Assembly (NCBI GenBank): GCA_035575095.1
Contig: DATLYF010000180.1
Location: 1-14,487 of the forward strand
Length of the DNA stretch: 14,487 nucleotides
Reading direction: 5' to 3'
Source of the DNA: DATLYF01 sp035575095
GTDB lineage: Bacteria; Pseudomonadota; Gammaproteobacteria; Competibacterales; Competibacteraceae
The translations under genes and the position numbers were made by a program. The notes under the pieces are model-generated. The model made no database searches. It saw only the letters and a list, made by a program, of their open reading frames with translations, and had not been told where the DNA came from. This document shows, piece by piece, positions 1 to 6,599 of this stretch. Position 1 is the stretch's first letter, and each line of letters begins with the position of its first letter.

Positions 1-61
1 CCATTTCTCCCGCCTGCGCCGCCACATCCTGCTGCGTCACCGAGAACTTGCGCGACGCTGA
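1..61 (+). CDS. rapZ: RapZ C-terminus (partial, 5' end outside the window)
   Basis: Only the last 19 codons are present, read from base 2 to a TGA at 59-61, ending HFSRLRRHILLRHRELARR. This resembles the basic C-terminal tail of RapZ, the GTP/ATP-binding RNase adaptor (E. coli ends with RHRTLEKRK-like residues). The assignment rests on this short tail and on context: rapZ lies directly upstream of the HPr-like ptsO gene in E. coli, Pseudomonas and relatives, and here an HPr-like gene follows 87 bases later. The tail is too short to exclude another protein, so the call depends mostly on synteny. Confidence 0.6.
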   Translation, partial: HFSRLRRHILLRHRELARR

Positions 62-148
62 GCGGGCTAAATTTTTCCTTGCCGCGTCGCTTAGCAGGGC
101 GCGATAAGGTGTCGTATCATGGGATCACAAAATAAGGAGGATTCTGGG

Positions 149-418
149 GTGCTCAAGCGGGAGATAACCATTATCAACAAGCTGGGGCTGCACGCTCGTG
201 CGGCGGCCAAGTTTGTGACGCTGGCCGCCCGCTTCGCCAGTGACATCCGCGTACAACGCGGCAATCGTGTCGTCAATGGCAAGAGCATCATGGGCGTAAT
301 GATGCTGGCAGCCTCCAAGGGCACGCAGCTCGAGCTGCGTGCCTGCGGGGAGGATGCGGAACAGGCCCTGGAACACCTGACCCAACTGATCAACCAACGT
401 TTCGGCGAGGACGAGTGA
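149..418 (+). CDS. ptsO: HPr/NPr-family phosphocarrier protein
   Basis: An 89-residue HPr-like protein that carries phosphate from enzyme I to EIIA-type acceptors. The chosen start is GTG 149, because AAGGAGG at 134-140 sits 8 bases upstream. An in-frame ATG at 119 would add ten residues and would place that ribosome site inside the gene. With the GTG start the active histidine in NKLGLHARAA is residue 15 and the serine in GKSIMG is residue 46, exactly the classic HPr numbers; the length also fits. Serine 46 is the site phosphorylated by HPr kinase in organisms that have it; whether one exists here cannot be seen. The position after rapZ suggests the nitrogen PTS carrier, but the partner enzyme I is PtsI-like, so the name could also be ptsH. 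A weak promoter-like pair (TTAGCA, TATCAT) lies at 91-120. Confidence 0.92.
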   Translation: MLKREITIINKLGLHARAAAKFVTLAARFASDIRVQRGNRVVNGKSIMGVMMLAASKGTQLELRACGEDAEQALEHLTQLINQRFGEDE

Positions 419-433
419 GCGGCGGGTACCCTC

Positions 434-2176
434 ATGCTGCTCTCCCTGCACGGCATCGGCGTCTCCCGGGGCTATGCCATCGGCAAGGCCTTTATCCTGC
501 AGCGTGATCAGCCCGAGATCACCGAGTACGTCCTACCACCCAACCTCATCGCCGACGAGATCGAGCGCTTCCTGGCTGGCGTTGAGGCGGCACGCCGCCA
601 GTTGCGGGAGATCCGTGAGCGCATTCCGATCAGCGCCGGCACTGACCTCACCTCATTCATCGACACCCATTTGCTGATGCTGCAGGACTCCACCTTCACC
701 GAGGGTCCGATCCAGCTCATCCGCCAGCATCAGTGCAACGCCGAATGGGCACTGAAGATGCAACGTGATCGGGTGGTGAAGGTGTTCGAGGAGATGGAGG
801 ACCCCTATCTGCGCACCCGCAAGGACGACGTCGACCACGTGGTGCGGCGCATTCTGCGCATCCTGCTGGCCGAAGACGGCGGCGAGCCGGTCGCCGCCAT
901 CGCCAGCAATCGCCTAGAGGGGCGCATCGTGGTGGCCGACGACCTCACCCCGGCCGACACCATCCTGATGCAGCACCAAGGCATCCGAGCCTTCATCACC
1001 GAGTACGGCGGCCCGCTCTCCCACACTGCCATCCTCGCCCGCAGCTTGGGGATACCGGCGGTGGTAGGGGTGCGCCACGCTCGCCGCTACCTGCAAGACG
1101 ACGAGCAGCTCATCGTCGACGGCCAGCACGGGGTGGTATTGGCCGGCTTCGACGAGAACGTGCTGGCCTACTACTACCGCCGCCAGGAAGAGGAGGTGCA
1201 GCAGCGCCGCACTCTGGAGCGCCTCAAGGGTCAGCCGGCGGTGACCCGCGACCGGGTGCCCATCGAGCTGCACGCTAACATCGAGCTGCCCGAGGACGTG
1301 GAGGCAGTGTGCCAGGTGGCGGCCAGCGGCGTGGGTCTGTACCGCACCGAGTTCTTGTTCATGAACCGCGTTTCGGCCCCCGACGAAGAGGAGCACCTGG
1401 CCTCCTACCTACACGTCGTCAAGGCCCTGGCCGGCCGCCCCATCACCATCCGCACCGCTGACCTCGGTTCCGACAAGCAGGTAGACGGCGGGCGCAGCGG
1501 CGGGCCGGTGGCCACCAACCCGGCGCTGGGCCTGCGCGGCATCCGCTTGTGCCTCAAGGATCTGGACCTGTTCCGCCCGCAACTGCGGGCCATCCTGCGT
1601 GCCTCGGCCTTTGGTCCGGTGCGCATGATGATCCCCATGCTCTCCACGCTGCAGGAGGTCAACCAGGTATTGCGCCTGTTGGAGGAGACCAAGCAGGAGC
1701 TGCGCCGGCGCGGCGAGCCGTTCGACGAGCACCTGCCGGTGGGCGGCATGATCGAAGTGCCGGCGGCGGCAGTATGCGCCCATCTCTTCGCCCGCAAACT
1801 GGATTTTCTCTCCATTGGCACCAATGACCTGATCCAGTACACGCTGGCCATCGACCGCATCGACGATGAGGTCAACTATCTCTACGATCCTCTGCATCCG
1901 TCGGTGCTGACTCTGATCCACGCCACCATCCAGGCCGGCGAACGCGCCGGCATTCCGGTCAGCATGTGCGGCGAGATGGCCGGCGACCCGCGCTACGCGC
2001 GCTTGCTGCTGGGCCTGGGTCTGACCCAGTTCAGCATGCACCCCGCCAACCTGCTCGAGGTCAAGCGCGTAATCAACGACAGCGACCGCGGCGAACTGCG
2101 CGCCCGAGTGCGCCGCCTGCTGCGCATCCAGGATCCGCAGCGCCTGCAACAACTGCTGCAGGAGCTGGTGTACTGA
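434..2176 (+). CDS. ptsI: Phosphoenolpyruvate-protein phosphotransferase (PTS enzyme I)
   Basis: A 580-residue enzyme I that takes phosphate from PEP and passes it to HPr. The order is an N-terminal HPr-binding/helical region (about 1-145), a swivelling phosphohistidine domain with GGPLSHTAILARSLGIPAVVG (active His197), and a C-terminal TIM barrel. Barrel hallmarks are GLYRTEFLFM (301-310), NPALGLRGIR (362-371), FLSIGTNDLIQYT (459-471) and VSMCGEMAGDP, with acid/base Cys512. Length matches sugar-type enzyme I (about 575). It lacks the N-terminal GAF domain of PtsP, the usual enzyme I of the nitrogen PTS. It starts 15 bases after the HPr-like gene and is surely co-transcribed with it. With no EIIB/EIIC permease nearby, the pathway is probably regulatory rather than for sugar uptake. 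Confidence 0.95.
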   Translation: MLLSLHGIGVSRGYAIGKAFILQRDQPEITEYVLPPNLIADEIERFLAGVEAARRQLREIRERIPISAGTDLTSFIDTHLLMLQDSTFTEGPIQLIRQHQCNAEWALKMQRDRVVKVFEEMEDPYLRTRKDDVDHVVRRILRILLAEDGGEPVAAIASNRLEGRIVVADDLTPADTILMQHQGIRAFITEYGGPLSHTAILARSLGIPAVVGVRHARRYLQDDEQLIVDGQHGVVLAGFDENVLAYYYRRQEEEVQQRRTLERLKGQPAVTRDRVPIELHANIELPEDVEAVCQVAASGVGLYRTEFLFMNRVSAPDEEEHLASYLHVVKALAGRPITIRTADLGSDKQVDGGRSGGPVATNPALGLRGIRLCLKDLDLFRPQLRAILRASAFGPVRMMIPMLSTLQEVNQVLRLLEETKQELRRRGEPFDEHLPVGGMIEVPAAAVCAHLFARKLDFLSIGTNDLIQYTLAIDRIDDEVNYLYDPLHPSVLTLIHATIQAGERAGIPVSMCGEMAGDPRYARLLLGLGLTQFSMHPANLLEVKRVINDSDRGELRARVRRLLRIQDPQRLQQLLQELVY

Positions 2177-2199
2177 CCTCCTTACCCCTGCCGCAGCCG

Positions 2200-2228
2200 T
2201 AGACCTGCCGGACAAACCCGGCTACACT
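2200..2228 (+). promoter_or_regulatory. Candidate sigma-70 promoter for mgtE
   Basis: TAGACC (2200-2205) and TACACT (2223-2228) are separated by 17 bases, each matching four of six consensus bases. GGCTACACT is a common -10 context in GC-rich gammaproteobacteria. A short GCCGG/CCGGC hairpin (2207-2222) lies within the spacer and has no T-tract, so I do not call it a terminator. mgtE may also be read through from ptsI. Confidence 0.35.
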
Positions 2229-2294
2229 GCCGCCCGCTTTTCCGTCTGCCCACTCCCCACGCTCAGGCTCCGCGCCACGACTCAGGAGGTTTTC

Positions 2295-3650
2295 ATGTCA
2301 GAGCTCGAGTCCGTGGAACGCCCCACGCCCCTGCTCCGGCTGCGCCGGGCGCTGGAGCGCGGCACCCTGCAGAACGTCAAACGCATGCTGGCGGCCCTGC
2401 ACCCGGCCGAGATCGCCAATCTACTGGAATCCCTGCCGCCGGCCGAGCGCAAGCTGGTGTGGGAGATGGTGGACCCGGACAGCGATGGCGAAGTGCTGCT
2501 GCACGTCACCGACGAAGTGCGCACCAGCCTGCTCGCCGACATGGACCTGCAGGAACTGCGTGCCGCCACCGAGGACATGGACCTGGACGATCTCGCCGAC
2601 CTGCTGCAGGACCTGCCGGAAGCGGTCAGCGCCGAACTGCTGCGCTCCATGGATCTGCAGAACCGGCGGCGCCTGGAAGCGGTTCTGTCCTATCCCGAAG
2701 ACAGCGCCGGCGGCCTGATGAACACCGACCCGATCACGGTGCGCGCCGACGTCACGCTAGACGTGGTGCTGCGCTACCTGCGCCTGCGCGGCGAGATCCC
2801 CGCGCAGACCGACAGCCTAATGGTGGTGGATCGGGCCAACCGCTACCAGGGCGTGCTGCCGCTCAGCGCATTGCTGATCAACGACCCCGCAGTCACCGTA
2901 GCCGAGGTGATGAACCGCGAGATGGAAGGCATCCCCGCCGACACCCCGGCCGAGGACGTGGCCATCCTGTTCGAGCAGCGCGACTTCATCTCGGCGCCGG
3001 TGGTGGACGCCAACGGCGTCCTGCTCGGGCGCATCACCATCGATGATGTGGTCGACGTGATCCGCGAGCAGGCCGAGCACAACCTGATGAGTATGGCCGG
3101 CCTGGACGAGGAAGAGGACATGTTCGCACCGGTACTCACGCATGTGCGCCGGCGCATCGTCTGGCTGTGCGTCAACCTGGTCTCCTCCCTCACCGCTGCC
3201 TTCGTCATCAGTCTGTTTGAAGGTACTCTGGAGAAGATCGTGGTCTTGGCATCACTGATGCCCATCGTCGCCAGCATGGGCGGGGTGGCCGGTAACCAGA
3301 CCGTGGTGCTGATGATCCGCGGCATGGCCCTGGGTCAGGTGGACGCCAGCAATGCCCGGCCGCTGCTGCTGCGCGAGCTGGCGGTGGGCGCGCTCAACGG
3401 ACTGCTGCTGGCGCTGGTGGTGGGCTTGATCGCCTTCTTCTGGTTTGGCCACCTGGGCGTCGGCCTCACCCTCGCCGCCGCCCTGGTCTGCAACCTGTTG
3501 GTGGCGGCACTGGCTGGCGGCGGCATCCCCCTGCTGCTGCGCAAGCTGGGTATCGACCCGGCCCTGGCAGGGAGCATGATGCTTACCTCCACCACCGACA
3601 TGATGGGCTTCTTCGTCTTCCTCGGCCTGGCCACCTGGTTCCTGCTGTAG
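2295..3650 (+). CDS. mgtE: Magnesium transporter MgtE
   Basis: A 451-residue inner-membrane Mg2+ channel/transporter gated by cytoplasmic magnesium. An acidic helical MgtE N domain spans about 20-135, followed by paired CBS domains (about 138-260, including AGGLMNTDPITVRADVTL and the second CBS around 200-255). A plug helix follows, then five membrane segments from about 287 to the end. The family signature MPIVASMGGVAGNQT (323-337) and the last-helix motif LAGSMMLTSTTDMMGFF are present; the Asp in TTDMMG corresponds to the pore aspartate known in Thermus MgtE. The ATG at 2295 has AGGAGGT eight bases upstream. The length (about 450) is typical. The rapZ/HPr/enzyme I/mgtE order recurs in several gammaproteobacteria. 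No M-box-like riboswitch is evident in the 118-base gap before it. Confidence 0.95.
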   Translation: MSELESVERPTPLLRLRRALERGTLQNVKRMLAALHPAEIANLLESLPPAERKLVWEMVDPDSDGEVLLHVTDEVRTSLLADMDLQELRAATEDMDLDDLADLLQDLPEAVSAELLRSMDLQNRRRLEAVLSYPEDSAGGLMNTDPITVRADVTLDVVLRYLRLRGEIPAQTDSLMVVDRANRYQGVLPLSALLINDPAVTVAEVMNREMEGIPADTPAEDVAILFEQRDFISAPVVDANGVLLGRITIDDVVDVIREQAEHNLMSMAGLDEEEDMFAPVLTHVRRRIVWLCVNLVSSLTAAFVISLFEGTLEKIVVLASLMPIVASMGGVAGNQTVVLMIRGMALGQVDASNARPLLLRELAVGALNGLLLALVVGLIAFFWFGHLGVGLTLAAALVCNLLVAALAGGGIPLLLRKLGIDPALAGSMMLTSTTDMMGFFVFLGLATWFLL

Positions 3651-3673
3651 CGGGTCGGGCAGATAGCGCACAC

Positions 3674-3701
3674 AAAAAAACGGGTGCCCGAAGGCACCCG
3701 T
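3674..3701 (-). terminator. Intrinsic terminator of the DUF1127 transcript
   Basis: Read on the minus strand, an uninterrupted stem CGGGTGCC / GGCACCCG, extended by an A-T pair, closes a TTCG loop and is followed at once by seven T residues. This is a textbook rho-independent terminator for the leftward DUF1127 transcript. On the plus strand the hairpin follows mgtE by about 30 bases but lacks a downstream T-run, so it may act only weakly for mgtE. Confidence 0.9.
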
Positions 3702-3752
3702 CAAACACCACCTATACCCTAGAGGAGGAGAGGAGGAAAAGCGTTCGCCCGC
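3674..3752 (-). ncRNA. Candidate 3'UTR-derived small RNA with anti-Shine-Dalgarno motifs (CcsR/cuckoo-like)
   Basis: Between the DUF1127 stop codon and its terminator, the leftward transcript contains UCCUCCUCUCCUCCUC (complement of 3722-3737), two CCUCC copies able to pair with Shine-Dalgarno sequences, followed by a GC-rich terminator stem with a U7 tail. From recall, in Rhodobacter sphaeroides the CcsR small RNAs with CCUCCUCCC motifs are processed from transcripts starting with a DUF1127 gene, and a wider 'cuckoo' family with the same motif has been described. The combination here is the same. A separate processed RNA is inference; the region may simply be a 3' UTR. The second CCUCCU could pair imperfectly with the AGGUGG that follows it. 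Confidence 0.45.
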
Positions 3753-3998
3753 TCAGGCGCGCCAGAACGGCTTGTGCGCGATGTACATGGCGGTGGCGCG
3801 ATCGATGCCGATGTCGGCCAGCATGCGCTCGTCCAGCTCCAGCAACTGGCGGCGGGACACGGCGCGCTCATGCCAGACGGCGAGCGTGTTCAGAACACCG
3901 CGGAGGCTGTGCAGCGGCGCGAAGAACCAGCTCCGCTCGTTGCGCTCAGCCTGACCCAGAACCTGGTTGACACCTTCGAAGAAGCGAATCGTGTGCAT
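3753..3998 (-). CDS. Small DUF1127 (YjiS-like) protein
   Basis: An 81-residue basic protein of the DUF1127 family. The C-terminal half, with RRQLLELDERMLADIGIDR and ending KPFWRA, matches the family hallmark (RxxLxxLDxRxLxDIGxxR, then a KPFW-like end). The start is the ATG at 3996-3998, preceded on the minus strand by CAGGAG seven bases away; the frame is open further upstream, but that part has no ribosome site and lies at or before the predicted promoter. The N-terminal 45 residues are a longer extension than in the smallest members. DUF1127 proteins are arginine-rich and linked to stress responses and RNA turnover in alphaproteobacteria; their function is generally unclear. It is a single-gene unit with its own promoter and terminator. 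Confidence 0.85.
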   Translation of the reverse strand: MHTIRFFEGVNQVLGQAERNERSWFFAPLHSLRGVLNTLAVWHERAVSRRQLLELDERMLADIGIDRATAMYIAHKPFWRA

Positions 3999-4038
3999 TG
4001 CTCGACTCCTGTACGCCTGATTGTCTCTGTTGGCGTTC

Positions 4039-4066
4039 ATTATAACAAATAGAACAATCGATGCAA
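4039..4066 (-). promoter_or_regulatory. Promoter of the DUF1127 gene
   Basis: On the minus strand a perfect TATAAT (complement of 4039-4044) lies 16 bases downstream of TTGCAT (complement of 4061-4066). The region is AT-rich against a GC-rich background. The predicted transcript start near 4032 leaves a leader of about 33 bases. It lies between pdxJ and the DUF1127 gene, so the small gene is probably expressed independently of pdxJ. Confidence 0.6.
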
Positions 4067-4135
4067 TACACCGTTCAGTATAATGACAATCTCGTGCGCG
4101 ACATCTAACTGCCTCGGATCGACGCACTGGCGCTG

Positions 4136-4870
4136 TCACGCCGCGGATAATGCGCGTAAATAGGCCTGTACCGTATCGTGCAGCCCCATTTTCAGGGCGT
4201 CGGCGATCAAGGCATGGCCGATCGACACTTCCTGCACCCAGGGAATGGCGCGGATGAAAGGCGGTAGATTGTCCAGGTTGAGGTCGTGGCCCGCATTGAG
4301 GCCCAGCCCCAGTTCTCGAGCCAGGGTGGCCGCTGCCAGATAGCGTGGCATCTGGCTCGCGGCTTCGCCGCGAGCGAAGGCGGCAGCGTAGGGTTCGGTA
4401 TAGAGTTCGATGCGGTCGGCCCCCACCGCTTTGGCCAGGCGCACCTGCTCGGGCTCGGGGTCGAGAAACAGGCTGACGCGGATGCCCAGCGCCTGCAACT
4501 CAGCGATGATCGGGCGCAGACGTTCGCCGTCGCGGACCAGATCCCAGCCGTGGTCGGAGGTCTGCTGCTCGGGGCTGTCCGGTACCAGGGTGCATTGGGT
4601 AGGGCGCACCTCGCGCACCAAAGCCATGAACTCGGCAAAGGGATTGCCCTCGATGTTGTATTCGACCGGTTTCACCTCAGCCAGCAGGCCGGCCAGGTCG
4701 TAGACGTCCCGGATGCGGATATGGCGTTGATCGGGGCGGGGATGCACGGTGATGCCGTGGGCCCCGGCGGCGATACAGATCCGGGCGGCCTCGACGACGC
4801 TGGGAATGCCGATGTTGCGGGAATTGCGCAGCAACGCCACTTTGTTCAGGTTGACGCTGAGTGCTGTCAT
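4136..4870 (-). CDS. pdxJ: Pyridoxine 5'-phosphate synthase PdxJ, Bacteroidetes-like type
   Basis: A 244-residue TIM-barrel enzyme that condenses 1-deoxyxylulose 5-phosphate with 3-amino-2-oxopropyl phosphate to pyridoxine 5'-phosphate, the last ring-forming step of DXP-dependent vitamin B6 synthesis. Family motifs are LSVNLNKVALLRNSR (4-18), GITVHPRPDQRHI (39-51), the Glu in YNIEGNP (71-77), TLVPD (94-98), ELYTEPYA (155-162), NAGHDLNLDNL (192-202) and VSIGHALIADAL (215-226). The usual gammaproteobacterial enzyme reads VNIDHIATLRNARG, HLREDRRHI and HAGHGL. The versions here (VNLNK, HPRPDQRHI, NAGHDLNLDN) are what I recall from Bacteroides-type PdxJ. The ATG at 4868-4870 has GAGGAG about ten bases upstream. 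It may be a second, acquired or paralogous copy, since the standard pdxJ normally lies near recO/acpS. It is divergent from a PLP-sensing MocR regulator. Confidence 0.9.
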   Translation of the reverse strand: MTALSVNLNKVALLRNSRNIGIPSVVEAARICIAAGAHGITVHPRPDQRHIRIRDVYDLAGLLAEVKPVEYNIEGNPFAEFMALVREVRPTQCTLVPDSPEQQTSDHGWDLVRDGERLRPIIAELQALGIRVSLFLDPEPEQVRLAKAVGADRIELYTEPYAAAFARGEAASQMPRYLAAATLARELGLGLNAGHDLNLDNLPPFIRAIPWVQEVSIGHALIADALKMGLHDTVQAYLRALSAA

Positions 4871-4907
4871 GCGGATCTTGCTCCTCGAGGTGGCTGCAAT
4901 CGGGCGA

Positions 4908-4956
4908 ACCGGTCCGTCACTGGCATGACCGGTCGAGGTGCCGCTTGATACGGTTC
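4908..4956. promoter_or_regulatory. Three direct repeats between pdxJ and the MocR gene (candidate operator)
   Basis: ACCGGTC occurs at 4908-4914 and 4928-4934, and a degenerate ACGGTTC at 4950-4956. The CGGT cores are spaced 20 and 21 bases, about two helical turns each, so they face the same side of the helix. MocR-type regulators such as GabR and PdxR are known to bind direct repeats in the intergenic region beside their own gene. The repeats lie between the pdxJ start and the candidate promoter of the regulator. Assigning them to this regulator is inference. Confidence 0.45.
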
Positions 4957-4985
4957 ATCAAGACGTTAGCGTGCGGGCAGTTAAA

Positions 4986-5014
4986 TTGTCCTTGTCATAG
5001 AGTCGAAATATAGT
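4986..5014 (+). promoter_or_regulatory. Candidate promoter of the MocR-family gene
   Basis: TTGTCC (4986-4991) and TATAGT (5009-5014) are spaced by 17 bases within an AT-rich stretch, matching four and five of six consensus bases. The predicted transcript would have a leader of nearly 70 bases that contains no clear Shine-Dalgarno sequence before the ATG at 5089. Confidence 0.5.
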
Positions 5015-5088
5015 TAAAAATGTATTAATTTCCAACAATAACAATACTCCAAACGTTGTATCCGACGAACCACCATATCGCTACAATC

Positions 5089-6477
5089 ATGACGAACTGG
5101 CATCCCTGTATCGATGATCTCCCCGGTCCTCGCTACCTGGCCATTGCCGATGCTTTGGCACGGGATCTGGCAGAGGGTCGCCTGACCCCCGGAACGCGCC
5201 TGCCCACCCACCGCGAACTGGCGCAGCGCCTGGGGGTGACGGTCGGTACCGTGAGCCGTGCCTATGCCGAAGCGGAACGCCGCGGGCTGACCTTCGGCGA
5301 GGTAGGGCGCGGCACCTTCGTCCAGGAACAGTCTAAGAGCGCCATCGGCCCTGCCGTCCCCCCCCGCACCCCCGGCAATATCGACCTCTCCATCATCCGC
5401 CCCAGCGAAGACCTCTACGCCCCGTTGCTGGCCGAGGCCATGCGCGATCTGGCCAACCGCAAGGATCTCGGCCAGTTGCTCAGCTATTCTCCGTACGGCG
5501 GCCTGCCGCAGCATCGCGCCGCCGGTGCCGAGTGGGTCCGCCAATGCGGCTTGGCCGCCGAGCCGCAGCAGGTGATCGTCACCAGCGGCGCCCAGCATGG
5601 CCTGGCGGTGACCATCGCCGCCCTGACCGAGCCCGGCGATCTGCTGCTCACCGAAAGCATCAGCTACACCGGCATCACCGCCATCGCCACGCAGTTACAC
5701 CGGCGCCGGGTGCAAGGTCTGGAGATGGACGAGTACGGCATCCGCCCCGATGCCCTGGAAGCGGCTTGCCGCAGCGGTCAGGCGCGCGCCCTGGTCTGTG
5801 TGCCCACGCTGCACAATCCCACCACCGTCACCATGTCGGAGGAGCGTCGGCGCCAGATCGCCCAGATCGCCCGCGAGCACGATCTCAAGATCATCGACGA
5901 CGACGTCTACGGCTTCCTCCTACCGGACGGTCCGCCGCCGCTGGCCAGCTTCGCCCCGGAGCGCAGTTGCTACGTCACCAGCCTGTCCAAGGCCCTGGTG
6001 CCGGGGTTGCGGGTCGGTTATGTGCTGGCCCCGGAACGCTGGGTAGAGGCCATCGCCGCCAGTGTGCGCACCTCGGTATGGATGCCTTCGCCGCTGACGG
6101 CCGAAATCGCCTCGCTGTGGATCCAGGACGGCACCGCCCTCTATCTGGCCGAGCGCCAGCGCGAGGAAGCCGCCATCCGCCAGGCCATCGCCCGCCGCAT
6201 TCTCGGACCGTGGCAGCCCCAGACCCGTGACACCGCCTTCCACCTCTGGCTGCACATACCCGAGCACTGGCGCACCGACGTCTTCTGCCAGGAGGCGCTG
6301 AATCGCGGAGTCAGCGTCATCGACGGCGATGTCTTCGTGGTCGGCCGCGGCATACAGCCGCATGCGGTGCGCATCTGCCTTACCGCGCCGCGCAGCCGCG
6401 ACGAGCTGGAAAAGGGGCTAAGCGTGCTGGCCGAACTGCTCTCCACCGCCCGCACGCCGCGGCGCGCGGTGATTTGA
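5089..6477 (+). CDS. MocR-family (GntR wHTH plus aminotransferase fold) PLP-dependent transcriptional regulator
   Basis: A 462-residue regulator from the ATG at 5089; an upstream in-frame TTG at 5056 would add eleven residues without support. The N-terminal GntR winged helix spans about 12-80 (RLPTHRELAQRLGVTVGTVSRAY is the HTH). A C-rich linker precedes a type I aminotransferase-like domain from about 97. PLP-binding features are SLSKALVPGLRVGY with Lys301 as the Schiff-base lysine, Asn243 in LHNPT, Asp271 and Tyr274 in IIDDDVYG, and a C-terminal Arg in VRICLTAP. MocR members sense PLP or a PLP-amino acid adduct; examples are GabR, PdxR, TauR and DdlR. Its place divergent from pdxJ suggests control of B6 synthesis, but the true ligand and targets are unknown. 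No ribosome site is evident before the start. A run of eight C at 5358-5365 falls in the linker. Confidence 0.9.
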   Translation: MTNWHPCIDDLPGPRYLAIADALARDLAEGRLTPGTRLPTHRELAQRLGVTVGTVSRAYAEAERRGLTFGEVGRGTFVQEQSKSAIGPAVPPRTPGNIDLSIIRPSEDLYAPLLAEAMRDLANRKDLGQLLSYSPYGGLPQHRAAGAEWVRQCGLAAEPQQVIVTSGAQHGLAVTIAALTEPGDLLLTESISYTGITAIATQLHRRRVQGLEMDEYGIRPDALEAACRSGQARALVCVPTLHNPTTVTMSEERRRQIAQIAREHDLKIIDDDVYGFLLPDGPPPLASFAPERSCYVTSLSKALVPGLRVGYVLAPERWVEAIAASVRTSVWMPSPLTAEIASLWIQDGTALYLAERQREEAAIRQAIARRILGPWQPQTRDTAFHLWLHIPEHWRTDVFCQEALNRGVSVIDGDVFVVGRGIQPHAVRICLTAPRSRDELEKGLSVLAELLSTARTPRRAVI

Positions 6478-6480
6478 GCA

Positions 6481-6512
6481 ACCGCCCAGCCCTTCCGCGG
6501 GGCTGCGGCGGT
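6481..6512 (+). terminator. GC-rich hairpin after the MocR gene
   Basis: ACCGCCCAGCCC pairs with GGGCTG and GGCGGT, with one bulged C, giving about 12 pairs just three bases after the stop codon. No T-run follows, so intrinsic termination is uncertain; it may instead protect the 3' end of the message. Confidence 0.35.
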
Positions 6513-6580
6513 GGCAGGCGAGGGGCAGAGCCGGCACGTCGCATTGCTTGTGATAAGGAGAAGTTTATTTAAATTTTTTA

Positions 6581-6599
6581 TATTTTGATTTTCATTATC
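6581..6599. promoter_or_regulatory. AT-rich dyad resembling a Fur box upstream of gcvT
   Basis: The 19 bases match the classic Fur consensus GATAATGATAATCATTATC at 14 positions, including the whole right half CATTATC. TTGAT and ATCAA form a dyad around it (6585-6601). It sits in a roughly 70-base AT-rich island that is unlike the surrounding GC-rich sequence, where weak matches arise easily. A possible -10 (TATATT, 6622-6627) follows, with no good -35. Confidence 0.25.

Noticed and set aside
119..148. ATG 119 as the start of the HPr-like gene
   Set aside because: The strong AAGGAGG at 134-140 would lie inside it; GTG 149 gives the canonical His15 and Ser46 numbering.
2177..2294. M-box magnesium riboswitch before mgtE
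   Set aside because: The gap is short, and only a small GCCGG/CCGGC hairpin without a T-run is visible.
3721..3740. GAGGAGGAGAGGAGG as a ribosome site on the plus strand
   Set aside because: No start codon with a credible coding frame follows at a usable distance; its significance is as the complement of the CCUCC motifs in the leftward transcript.
6532..6548. Sigma-54-like GGCACG...TTGCT upstream of gcvT
   Set aside because: The GG and GC dinucleotides start 13 bases apart instead of the strict 12, so sigma-54 recognition is unlikely.
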